This document shows, piece after piece, positions 33,601 through 47,300 of a stretch of 64,000 nucleotides of DNA; the first letter of the stretch is position 1; the number at the start of each line of letters is the position of its first letter. This stretch comes from Marthasterias glacialis. Lineage: Eukaryota; Echinodermata; Asteroidea; Forcipulatida; Asteriidae. Below the pieces are notes generated by a model. That model was not told the origin of the DNA. It searched no databases and saw nothing but the letters and a program-made list of their open reading frames with translations. Location: positions 12,472,065 to 12,536,064 of the forward strand of contig OU452238.1 of assembly GCA_911728455.2 (NCBI GenBank). The letters run 5' to 3'. The position numbers and the translations under genes were made by a program.

Positions 33601-36505
33601 CTTGCTTGGCCCTATTTTGACAGAAGTATCTGAGATAATTTTGGAATCATACTTCGGTGCAATAAATATCTTGACTTGACTCAAGGAAGTCAGACATGAA
33701 ATTAAAAACGTATTTTTTTAAGGATAAATAACTTCCTCAATTGTAAGTCGAAAGTATGGGTATCGAATAACTTAGCCTTTACCACAGTATTTACTATAAC
33801 TAGAGATTTAGAGTTTGTGGACAAACTCACGGTGTTCGGCTTAATTACGTAATTGAAAATTTTAAGGTCAATATTATGTGCACGTTTCTTGTCTATTTGT
33901 GCTATGCTGACGGGCGAAATATTTAGTTGTACTTTTTTATCTTTATTCATGAAGGTTTGTCATATGAAACTTCAACTTCCGGTTTGACAGGAACTAAAGG
34001 TCAATTGGGGTCACACCTTGTGCATGGTATCTAGAATTGTCAGAGAGCTTTAAATTGATGTAACGATTATTAATGTACCACGTTTCATTAATAAGGTACA
34101 TATTTTTGTAGTACAAACTTATACTTCCGGTTTCGACCGGAAGTGAAGGTCAAATGAGGTCACACTTTGTAAATATTTGTAGAATCGTCGAGGGGCTTTA
34201 ATGTTAAGTTATACAATTAATATACAAATTTACGTAATTCAGAATCGATTTTTCATAACAAAACTACTACTTCCGGTTTCGACCGGAAGTAAAGGTCAAA
34301 TGGGGTCACACCTTGTGTAAGATTTGTTTAGTACTACAAGACCTTTCATATGGTGTAAAGATCATGTATGTAGCATGTATTATTCTTAAGATATGATTAT
34401 TTCAGTATAAAACTTCAATTTAATGTAATGACGTCATCGATGACGTCATCATTCCCAAAATTTTGCTTTGTCATATACACACTGTGGTCTAAGTATGTAG
34501 TAAGTATCAAGTCCGTACATGCTTTAGTTTTTGAGATAGCAAAATAATTTTTTTTTCGACCTCGTGTATCAATTTCGTTGTGACGTAGCTATGACGTCAT
34601 ATATCACATTTCTAGATTGCTCTTGAGCTAAAGAAAATATTATTCATTGAAAGTTAGTTGATATTTTTAATCACTTAGGCTTTAGAGCCCCAAATAACAT
34701 GAACTTTAACTTTAACTTCCGGTTTCTACCGGAAGTAAAGGTCAAATGGGGTCACAGTGTGCATACAATTTGTCCCACATTACAAGACCTTTCATATGCA
34801 TTAAAGATTTTGAATGTAGCATTTGCCGTTCTTGAGTTATTAAATTTTTGAATTATTTAACGTTTATTTAACGTCATGACGTCATCAATGACGTCATCAT
34901 TCCAAAAAAGTTTCTGTATCATCCACTCACTAATATGTTTGTACATGGTAAGTTTCAAGTTCATACAAGCTTAACTTTTTGAGAAAATTTGTGGACAAGT
35001 TTCGACGACTAAGAAAGCCCAGAAAAAAAAAAAAAAAAAAAAAAAAACTAGACATGAATTTTTGTTCCAAGAACAAAAACTGGGTGTTCGGATAGAGTTG
35101 TTGTTTGATGTAAATAAAGTTAACACAACTAAAATAGAAACATAAAATATTGCTTTATGAAATAATATCTGATTAGGACTTCAAGAACATCAGTCATGTT
35201 CCTACATTTATTTACCTTTAAATGAGTAGAACAATGAAGGACCTCCCCTAACCTTAGTTTTGGGTGAGAGAACCTTGTTCCTACATCTAACCATTTTTAA
35301 CTGAGGAGCTACTTCCGGTTTGACCGGAATTAGAGTTCAAAGAGGTCAAGCAATGTACAACAGAGAAGGGCCTTCCTTAACCTTGGTAATTGGTGACAGA
35401 ATCATGTTCCTAGCTCTTAGCATTTTTAAATGTAGAACTACTTCCGGTTTGACCGGAATAGAGGTCACAAAGGTCATTTAATGTTTCTCAAAGAAAGGCC
35501 TTCCCTTAGTTTGATATTTCTAGGAACAATCATGTTCCTACTTCTATTTACTTTTAAATGAGGGGCTACTGCCGGTTCGACCGGAAGTAGAGGTCAAAGG
35601 GGTCAAACAATGTGCAAGGGAATATGTCTTCCATATCGTTGGTAATGGTGAAAAAATCATGTTCCAAGCACTTAGCATTATTCTAATAAAGATATATTTC
35701 CGGTTTGACCGGAAGTAGATGACACAGAGGTCACTCAATGGGTCACAAAGAAAGACCCTCCCTAACCTTTACATTTGTCGAAGAATTAAGTTCATATCTC
35801 AAACGGTTGATTTTTTGTTGATTTTTAAAGGTTTAAATAAGCTATGTGTAAAAGACTAACAAAGCGTGGAGTGCGTGCCTTGAGAAGAGACTATGAACAA
35901 CGTGCGGTTTATTGTATCATACAGTAGCACATGTACATGTACAGTTTCAATGGCACTTAGCCACACACGCACACACCCACCCGGATGTGTACATGTATAA
36001 TGGCATTGGATTGTTGTATAGCATTGCCGGTCACGCTTGAACGCACATGCACAAAAGAATGCGTTAAATGTCCGTTTTGAACCGCAAGTGTAGGTCAAAA
36101 TGGTGTGACCTCAATGCAAAAGTTGGAGAGGACTAAATTGTCTACAATCTGATGTAAGATTTGTGATCATGTGATATATACTTCAAAAAATACGAATTTT
36201 TGAAGTTTTCAACTTCAGGTTTGAACCGGAAGACAAGGTCAAATTGGGGTCATGTCTGTGGAGCGATTACGTAGTTTTGGATGACCTTTCCGATGATGTA
36301 TAGATTGTAAAAATCCATTGTGTACTTTAAGAGTTATGATTTTTTGAAATAATAAACTTTGATTTAATGTAATTCGACACCGGATGACGTCATCATGACA
36401 TCACTCAAACGGTTTCGTGTCCTAATGAGTATCTAACTATGTGTGAAGTTTCAAGTTCATACAAGCTTAGGAAAAGTGCTTTTGTTAGCGGACAATCTTC
36501 AGGCA

Positions 36506-36536
<31 letters not shown>

Positions 36537-38268
36537 AAGGAGAAGTAAAAAAAAAAAAAACCGAACAAAAACAGAGGGTCTTCGGACTTGTGTCCGAACA
36601 CCCAAAAAAAAACAGAACAATAACAATAGGTTTTCGGCTGCTGGCCGAACACCTAATAATATTGATAATGGTCTTTAGTATGCGCCGCTTCATGCCAAGT
36701 ACATAAAGGAAGCCTCTCAAAGTGCCTTTAAATACATTATCATTACCCTTAAGTGTTATCTCAACTCCTTAGGAGTTTGCAGCACCATCAGGTTAGCGGA
36801 TTGCTAAGCAGTTGGATTCTGAAGGCAGGGGATGGTTAGGGTTTTAGTGCTTTTGAAGTTTCATCATTTTCCATTGTGGCGTGTCATGGCCGAGTGGTTA
36901 GTGCGTCGTTACTCAAGCTCTGGTGAATAAGTCATCGGAGTGTGGGCTCGAGTCCCAGTCACGACACTTGTGTCCTTGAGCAAGGCACTCAACCATAATT
37001 GCTATGTAAAAGTTGGGGAGGTAGAGCTTGTTGCTCTACCACCCAGGCTTCTGATGGATGATACCCGAGCCTACATCCTTACGAACTGTAAAGGGGGGTA
37101 ACCCTGTTACAGCCCCAGGAGTAGGTGGCAACGGCCCCTGGATAAAACAGTTGAGTTGTAGCCCACACCTCGAGTGGCTTACTGGCCTTGTGTGTCTGGC
37201 GACTTCCCCCCAAAAAAATTAATGGCAGTGTTGGGGCAGTTGGCATTCTTTTGGAGGGGAAGCTTGTAAATGGTTTTACTTTATTTCTAAAACTGTTGGT
37301 CATTTAAAAAAAGTAATTGTTAAAAACTACACGATTTTATCTTCTTTTTTTACAGTCAAGGGTCGTCAGGCAGCAGAAAGGTGAAAGAAGCTTCCATTCC
37401 TTTTATCAGCTACTAACTGGAGCTAGTGATCAACAGCTTGGTGACTTGCAACTCAAAAGGGACTTCACACTCTACAATTTTGTTAATCAAGGCAATGGGG
37501 AGGTAGGGCACAAGACTTATAATCATGTTGCCATGGTTATGAAAAACTTTCATCCAATAGACTGATTGCGCGACCTGCGTCATGTGACCTATTGTGGGTA
37601 TTAAATGAAAACAAACATGACATCCTCCATAGGAAAGTGCGGTACGGTACATGATGATTGTTGCTTTTGTTTATTCGATCAAGGCTTTTCTTTCTCGAAA
37701 TCTGTGAAAAATATTCCAGAGTTTGCACCAGAGACCTTCGAGTGACTGAATAAAGCTGGTAAGGACAGTTCCAGCAAGTCTTTGAAATTGTACAAGTGAC
37801 AGATTTTAATGTGCACGATGCGTACAACTAGTGCACGACGGAACGTTTAGGCTAGACGACCGCGATCGGACACTTTTCAACACAAGAATTTCAAAGTTTT
37901 GAAGCTGAATCATCCAAAAACTGTGTGGTTCCTTCGCCTATTTGAAATTTCGCAAGGCTAGGTATAACTGCTCACTTTTTCAACATTCTTTACCCTTTTT
38001 TACAGTGATTTAGGCCTACATTACAAACAAAACAACAGGCGGGTGGCTACATAGTCGTCGGACATCGGTAGTGCATAACTCAAATTAAACCTCTTTTGTA
38101 GTAGAATACTTGTAGTTTATGAAACAGTAATGTGATTAAAATCAATGTCACAACATACAACTTTAGTAAAATGCTTAGTAACTGTGTTACTAATTGTGTG
38201 TATTTTTGTTGTTTTTATAATTGTAAAGCGCTTTGAGACTTATGTATAAAGCGCTATATAAGTATTAC

Positions 38269-38304
<36 letters not shown>

Positions 38305-41300
38305 GCCAAAAGCGGACTTTTGGTGTGACTCTGTCGGTCATAGCTGTATTTGCACATAGTTTGCCATCAGCTCAGATGACGTAGTACCCACTACAGGTCA
38401 TGTGATTACATGTAAACATTGGTTGCGCAATCAGTCTATTGAAGCATTTTTTCAAGATCAGTTTAAAACAAAGGCCCAAGACACAGTGGCGATAAATTGT
38501 GCAAGTTGTTCCAAATCCAAAGCATTGTGGTAACTAAAGATTCCAACTTTTTAACTTGGATAAAGTTGTCCCCGTGCTAAGCATAGCTGATTTGGCTGTG
38601 CAGCACTAAATCAATCAGTTCGGACAATCTTCAGAGAAAGGAATTTTGAGAATTTATGTTAGGCTCGTATTAATTCAGGTTGACAACAAGATGATGTTCT
38701 GTTTACGTCTTTTTAACAGCCTGTTGCTTTCAACGACAAAAAGAACCACAAAGCTACCTTGGAGGCGCTTAGAGATGCTGGATTTTCAGCAGATCAACAA
38801 ACGACGATGTGGAAACTAATTGCTGTCATCTTGCATCTGGTACGTATCAACAACATCCACTGCATGGCCACCAAAAGTGGACTGTAGTCAAAATTAACCT
38901 TGTACACATGTATTTTGTGGCGTGTCGTGGCCGAGTGGTTAGTGCGTCGGACTCGAGCTCTGGTGGCTGAGTCATCAGAGTGTGGGTTCGAGTCCTAGTC
39001 ATGACACTTGTGTCCTTGAGCAAGGCACTTAACCATAATTGCTCCGTAAAAGTTGGGGAGGTAGAGCTTTCTGCTCTACCAGCCAGGCTTCTGATAGCTG
39101 ATACCTAAGCCTACATCGGACTGTAAAGGGGTTACCCTGTTTCAGCCCCAGGAGTAGGTGGCAACGGCCCCTGGAAAAAACAGTTGATTTGTAGCCCACA
39201 CCTCGAGTGGCTTACTGGCCTTGTGTGTCTGGCGACTTCCATAAAAAAAAAAAAATTAAAATGACTTAAGACCTACGAAGATGCTCTTCAGATTAGGCTT
39301 GAGTCTCTCGATGATAGGAGGGAGGGTCATTGTTTCAGGTTTGCCGAAGGGCTTGCCAATTCTGAACGCACAGATGATCTCCTCCCGCCTATCAGACAGG
39401 AGTCTCACACACCCGCAACCTGCATATTGCGCATCATTACACTCACTTGCGTACCAGGACAACTCAATTCAAAAACAGCCCAGTACCATATTAAATCAAC
39501 TTCCTGAACAAGTAGAGTCTATCATTATGCGAGCAGACTTTTTATGTTGTATATTTGTGTTTTAATATTCTGTTTTAAAGTTGAGCCAGCCTAAACCATT
39601 CATGTAGTTCAGGCCTTGATCTTAACCGAGGCCACCGAGGCCGTTGGCCTCATGCCCTGTCGAGTTGACCAGCATGCCCTTCAGAAAAATTGCACTGTCA
39701 CTACCAACTTGGCCAGCATGAAGTTGTTGGATTTCTCTGATTTGGCCAGCAAAGGCCTGCCCCCATTTTTCTTAAGATCGAGGCCTGGTAGTTATGTGCC
39801 ACTTTACCATTTGTTTGCTTGCTTTGCCTGCCTTGCTTTTCATCCAACTTAGTTTTTGTTTAATCTTTTCCATAAATTTGATGTTTTTCTTCAATTGTAA
39901 CGTTTTCCCAATTGTAAATTGTAAATTTTTTTTAGATTGTATATTGTCATGCAATTTGATCTCTGGGTCACAATGTGATAATGTCAATAAAACAATCGCA
40001 AATCTGAAAGACCTGCAACATGTAGAAGGTACAAACGTTTTACAGACTTTGAATGCCACCATTGATTTTTCCGATAGGGGGCCATTCAATTTGAGAGCGA
40101 GGATAAAGAAACCTGCTCCATCAGTAATCCTGGGGAGTTGTCAACAATCGCGACGCTACTCGATGTTAGCAAAGAGGACCTAGAGAAGGCACTGTGTTAC
40201 CGTGTGGTTGCAGCAAAAGGTGAAGTCATGGAAAAGAGTCATACAGAAGAGCAAGCTTACTACGGCAGGGATGCCTTTGCTAAAGTAAGTGAGGCAGGAG
40301 TAGAAAACAATTGTTGAGGTTTTTATGAAGGGACTTTTGACAGTGTTTCATTTGGAAAGGTGACTAGAGGAGATCTAATTTTAACAATGTTTAACAATAC
40401 TTTATGTATATATTTAGCACAGGCCTCGAAATTACCGACGGCACCGACGGCAATTGCCGTCGGTGCCCTGTGCCATTGCCGCGATGCCCTCGAAATCAAC
40501 CAAAATTCACGGCAATATATTGCCGTGCCCTTTTTGTCCAACTGCCGTCGGTGCCCTTTTGAAAAATTGTAACATGCATATTAAATGCCAAAATACCCGC
40601 TTTGAAAGAGACAATCAGGCGAGAAAAATGGTCGTTGAACAACTGAAAAAAGTTACCCCAGCTTTATATCACGCAAAAGAACGTACAAAATTGACTTACA
40701 GCGCTGTGTGTGTGTGTGTGTGTAGAAACTCGTCCTTGCTCTAGCGGTTGGTTTAATGCAACCCACGTTTCGTGTGGGCCGCATTGCAGTCCTAAGGATA
40801 TGTAGGAAAATCCCCATACGAAACCGCTGGTGTCCATGTGCGATAGTCAGTGTTAAGTAAACTGTCATTGGTACCCGTACAGTAGAAGCATGGCCCCATG
40901 TTGCACACGACTGGCGCCCTGTATACTGTATGCGTGTTTGTTAACTGCGCGACGGGAGCGTGCTGGAAAATGGCTCCTGATGTGTGTGTGTGCGGTGTGT
41001 GTGTGTGTTCGATCGACGACCAGCTATTATGAAGTTTGTGTCGCGTTCACCACAGTTTTTTAGTACATTTTAGCGTCAGCAAAATAAAAGGCAATGTAGA
41101 GTATGCGTAAAGTGAATAAAATAACACTCCTTTTTATTTACGGGCCCAGAATGAATGGTGATGATAATTCGTAAAGGGTAAGAATTCATTAATTATTTTC
41201 ATCATCGAGACTCAAAAAACTAGCGCAGTTTGCATTTTGTTAAATTAAGTTTTTGCCGTGGTGCCCCCCAAATTTCACAAAATTGCCGTGGTGCCCTTGT

Positions 41301-44300
41301 TACACTCACAAAATTGCTGCAATGCCCTTCAAATTTGAGAAAAATCAAGGCACTTATTGCCGTGCCCTTTTCAACACGAAGTTCGAGGCCTGTGAGCATT
41401 TGTTTAGAATTAGAAATCTATTTCTACGCACATGGTGAGAAGAAAACTAAAAACTGCAAACCGTTAATACCAGTGATGTTATTCTTTCCAGTCATGAATT
41501 CCTAAACAAGAGTGGGTAGTCGGGTTGCTTCTAGGGAAAAAGTGTTGGTATTTGAAATTTGATTAAACTTACAAAAAAGGGCTGAATGCTGAATAATGAA
41601 CAATGATCCATAACGTGAGTCTGTCACTGAAGATGAACAGAGCACACTGTTCTAAACTTTATGACTTTTCTCGTCTCTGGTTCTTCTTACCATTTCTTCC
41701 AAGATCATTGATGACTAAAAGTGGACTTGAACCCTAAATGGTAAAACCAGTCTCCATCACCAAGCTAGCCCAGTGTTGAGAGGCCAGGGGTGGATTTCAC
41801 AAAACTAGTCCTAACTTAGGACTAGTCCTATAAGTTAGGACTAGTTATTCGTCCTAACTCAAAATGAGACTAGTCCTAGGGCTTTGTGAAATCCACACCA
41901 GGGTGGATTTCACCAAACTAGTCCTTACTTGGGACTCGTCCTAACTTGTGACTAGTCCTATAAGTTAGGACTAGTTACTCGTCCTAGCTCGAGATAAGAC
42001 TAGTCCTAGGACTTTGTGAAATCCACACCAGGGTGGATTTCAAAAAACTAGTCCTAACTTAGGACTAGTCCTAACTTATGACTAGTCCTATAAGTTAGGA
42101 CTAGTTACTCAGCCTAACTCAAGATCAGACTAGTCCTAGCGCTTCGTGAAATCCACACCAGGTTTTAGTTCACTGTAGGAGTAGGTAACTCCTTCCAACA
42201 TAAACACTTTAATGAGCGGAAAATTCTCTTTCGGCAGGCCATCTATGAGAGACTGTTCACCTGGATTGTAGGAATGATCAACGCCGCCATTGAAGTACGG
42301 GGTACCAGTCTGCAACACGGCAAGAATACCGTCATTGGCGTATTGGATATCTATGGGTTTGAAATATTTGATGACAATAGGTAACTACAAGTCAATGTTT
42401 TGCTTACATCAACACGGAATGAAAAACATTGCTCTAAATACATTGCAAACATATTGGCAGCAATCCTCTGTCATTCTTAAGCTCCACCCCCATTAAATCC
42501 AAACATGTTGATAGTAATAGTCACTTGAGAGTGCATGTTAAAAACTTCAAGTCTGTTTAATACTTCACAGACAGTGCACAATAAAATGCATTCAGTATTT
42601 GTTTTATACAGCTCACACATAGATCCTTGGCTTTTGAAACTTTTTCACAGTAAACACAAAAGAGACACAGAAACTTTCCAGCCCACGCTCTGAAAAGTCT
42701 GTAAAAAACAAAACATGCTGAACAATGTGGACAACTCCATGTAAACACCAACCTTGTCCGCCGTGAAACGACCGAGTGCATTTGGACAAACGGAGGGGGA
42801 ACGATTATTTTGGAAACGATGCTGTGAAGTGTCCAATAATTATCCATATTGGACTCCAATGTTAAATTTTGGAGCGTTACGGCACTATACGTTGCAAAAT
42901 AAAGGATGATACCTGATGCAGGATCCACCAAACAAATTACAAGGATCTGCGTGTGTGGTACGTAAAAAAAATGTCATAGAATGACAAAGCAAAGTACTTT
43001 ACAGTTTACATACAAAAGAAAAGAGAAGAACATCCATTCAACAAGTGCAAAAATCCAGGAAATCAGTAGATTCACTCCTTTTTTATTTATTTTTTATTTT
43101 GTGCAATTCGCCCTTCACAAGTGGGAAAAGAAAATCTTTGTCGTAAAGGTTTCCCAGTAAACTCGTTGTGACTGTTTGAATGATTTTTATTTGGACAGTT
43201 TTGAGCAATTCTGCATCAACTACTGCAATGAGAAACTGCAACAGCTCTTCATTATGTTAGTGTTGAAGCAAGAGCAAGAAGAGTATGAGAGAGAAGGCAT
43301 CGAGTGGGTCAGCATTGAGTACTTCAATAATCGCATCATTTGTGACTTAGTCGAAGAACCACACAAGGGTGTCATTTCCATACTGGATGAAGCCTGCCTC
43401 AATGTAGGCAAGGTTACAGATAAGGTAGGTGGCCATTTTGTTTTGTTTGCACACAACTCAATAGACCGATCCATTATAAGCCCTGCCTACTAATGCAGTG
43501 ACCAATCACAGCCTTGACAACGCCACTGAAAGTCAGACAAAAGTTCAACATGGTAAAATTCCATTAGAAAAGTAAAACCACTGCCATTGTTCGGAGACAC
43601 AACAGCACATACAACTGTACTAATTTTGTTCTTTGCACTCGGTGCACTGCTCAAATGGCCACGATACTAAATCCATACCGTTCACGAAAACCATGTACGT
43701 GTGTGTAACGATATCCTATATGTGTGGGCCACAACCAAACCACCGCTGTGATCATGGCAAGAAAGTCACACCATGTACTTTTGCTAGGCAGTTGCTAAGG
43801 TAGGCGGGGCTTAATGGATCGGTCAATTGAACTCGAAGGCTCTTTGTGAAACCACGGCGTGGGCTTGAGCACAGGCTTTGGATCCACCCATCTGTTTGAA
43901 GCCCTTTACAAAAAGCACAAGTTTTCAAAATAACAAACATAGCCTGAGTCAGTCCCCAAGCCCAAGCCGTAATTTCGCAAAGGGCCATAGTGACGTTCAG
44001 ATTTCAAATAGTGTGGTGCATTTAAAGCCCCAGCTCAACATGGTAAAGTGTCTGTAAATGCTTCCATTCTTTGCATAAATCAAGATATTTGTAATAAAAC
44101 CAACCTGTGAAAATGTCAGCTCATTTCGTTGTTTCATTTGGAGAAAACGGTAAAACTGCATTCAGCTTTTTTGTACGCATTCTTAGGCAGAGTTTTACTT
44201 TCACATTAGACGAAAAGAAATTTGGGATCTTGTTTCATTTATTATTAAAAAATGATAACACTTCAGGCAGAAATTTTTCAAGAAAAGTTTTCTTCCATCA

Positions 44301-47300
44301 TTATCTTGAGACCGTGTATGGTATATGTAAATCTGTGAACATTTTTGTTTTCTTTCTTGCCAATGTTGACCTGGGGCTTTAGACACAAATTGTAACATGT
44401 TGAGTTATAGAATAGACCATTCTCTCAGGTAAGCCATTAGCAGCCATCTTGACTTTTCTTATTCACAAGTCTATGAGGTCCATAGTGAGGCTCGTGTGTA
44501 GAATAGTCTGATGCCTTTTTGTTTGGGAAACATCCTGACCAGTTTTCTGTTGAATCGTTACAGATGTTCCTAGAGGCTATGAATCAGAAGTTGGTGAACC
44601 ATCCACACTACATGAGCCGTGCCTTACAGCCTGGGGACAAGACCCTCGAACATGACCGAGATTTCCGCGTCAAGCACTATGCTGGAGATGTCATGTTAGT
44701 ATTATGACATCAAGTCACACATCTGATTGGTGGATGACCGCCGGCTACCAACAAATTATGTCCCAAACTGTATTTAATAGTGCTTTTGAATTGCCCATGT
44801 CAAACCAGTAGGCATCCAACTAACCAAGTACAATCTAGTTTCTGATGCTTTTTTGTATTAGTATACCAAGCACCAGAGAAAAAACCTTTTCTATGGCCGT
44901 TTTCGAAGCCACGGCTTAGGCGTGCGCTCTAGCTTAGGGACCGTATACCTGTTCAAAGTATCATACCAAAAGTGTACAGTTTCAAAATTACTGACAAAGC
45001 CCAACTCAAAGCTTAAGCCCAAGACGTGGTTTCAAAAAGGGCCTACTGCTGGACCCAGTGTCAGGTGCAGGCCTGATACTTCACGAAGGCACTAGGGGGC
45101 AATTGCCTTCAACCCCGGGTCACTGCCATGGTGCCCTTTGAAACGTTCAAGTCTGTTCTCTCATGGAGGTGCCCTGTATCATTTAAAAACTACCCTGAGC
45201 CTACAAGAACAAATTATCAGGCCTGGGGTGAAGCATCATAATCAATCTTATACACACAGAAGTTTAACAATTGAGATTGCAATGTGAGACTTTTGAGGAC
45301 ACTAGGTGGCAGCAGACTCAGCAGGTAAATCCATTCTTCTCGGAAATGTGTGTATGATCAGAACTGCACAAACAATGGAAAGTTACCTGGTAAGTCTGCT
45401 GCCATCTAGCGTTCCAAAGCCTCCCATTGATGTCGTCATGTGGCCCTTGTTGTTTGACCACACCCTCATGCAGTCAAAATACCGGGCTATCTCCCATGAG
45501 GTTATTACCACGCAGTAAAGATCAGTACCCAGCTGAGTCTTTAAACAGAAACAGTTTCCCAACAACTTAAAGCCATTATATACTATTGGTAAAGTGTCTG
45601 GAAATACTTCCATACCTTATGAGCATCAAGAGTTATTTAATAAAATCAACCTGCAAAAGTTTCAGCTCATTTCATTGTTTCCTTTACGAGAAAACAATAC
45701 AAAGTCAATCAGCATTTTTGTATTCATTCTAACAGCCGGACTTTTCGCCTCATGAGACGAAAAATCATTTGTGGATCTTATTTCACTAATTATTCGAAAA
45801 CGATAACACATCAGACAGAAATATTTCACAGAAAGTTTTCTACCATCATCGTCTTTATACCATGTAAATTATGTGTAAATCTGTGAACATTTTGTTTTGC
45901 GGTGTTCCCAAAAGTGAATATGGGCTTTAACTTGCCAAGTACAAAATAACAAGGTGCCTTTCACCACATTTTAAACAAATTGACCCCTGACCCTTGGTTT
46001 CGTCCTCTGATTTCTTCTCCCTGTGACTTTACCTCAGGTATGACGTGAATGGATTCATGGATAAGAATAAAGACACTCTCTTCCAGGACTTCAAGAGGCT
46101 TCTCTTCCTCAGCGCTAATCCCGTCCTCTCAGAGATGTGGCCAGAGGGCCAGATGAAAGTGACAGAGGTCAGTCAAAAACTCATTGTGGAGTGTCGTGGC
46201 CGAGCGTTTAAGATCACCGGACTCAAGTTCGGGTGTTGTTGGCAGCAGAGTGTGGGTTCGAATCCCGGTCGCGGCACTTGTGTCCTTGAGCAAGACACTT
46301 TACCATAATTGCTTTGTCCTTCGGATGGGACATTAAGCCGTAGGTCCCGTGTACTAGGATGGGTAGTGTATGTAAAAGAACCCAGAACACTTATTGTGGA
46401 AGAGTAGGGGTTTACCCTGGTGTTTCTGGTTCACGTGGCAAGCACCCTTATCTACAGGTTTCCTCAGGCTTGAGAGCTACAGTGATTAAGTTCACTTATG
46501 AGGCATCCTTGGTTTCATTACCAGAAATATATAATAATAATACTAGTAATAATTACAAAGTTCTTTTTCAACCACAAGTCAACCTTTTCTCCACACTGTT
46601 AACCCTCCTACTGTCTGACCATTCAGTATCACCCACTGTGGTTTTGGATGACAGATAAACTGTGCCAGCCAGCAGTATGATATCATGTGGTGAATGTAGC
46701 TCTGGAGGCTTTTCACTTTTGTTTAAATACTACTGGATAATGAGGGTTCATTTCTGGGGTGGAAAAATTTCAGAGATCCATAATTCAAACCTTACCTGCA
46801 AGAAGTTACTAATCTCACCGGATTAACATTCCATGGCCATATACATTTTTTGGCAGTGGGTTTTGGACGTCAGATATTCCTCATAAACTGTGAAATAATT
46901 CAGCTCTCAACGTTAAACAAACGCATCACCGTACACTGACTGCACAGCACTATGCATATGTTCGAAATGCGCGCAACCGTCCTGCGTCAACATCCCAGGT
47001 ACACCTATGCATGAAAGGCATGTTTGAGAGAACAAACAGAACAGAAACTTTTTGATGTTGAGAGCTGAATTATTTCACGAAAATGACAGATTTATGAGGA
47101 ATATCTGACGTCCAAAACCCACCGCCAAAAAATGTATGCGGCCATGGAAGGTTAATGCGGTGAGATCAGTAGCTTCTCACAGTTGAGGAATGGGCCCTCA
47201 TATCCAAGACTCTGTATCTGTGTACAGCACATAGGAAGAGTCCTATATTTCTAGTTGAGCTATCTGAATTTTACAGCAGTTTGATGTAAAATACCTATTT

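Noticed and set aside
36405-36720. Poly-leucine or poly-arginine open frames
   Set aside because: They are translations of the AGA microsatellite at the end of a repeat.
39772-40183. Open frames of 105 and 129 codons near MYO1D exon 7
   Set aside because: The plus-strand frame overlaps exon 7 in a different frame from the myosin; the upstream part is intron.
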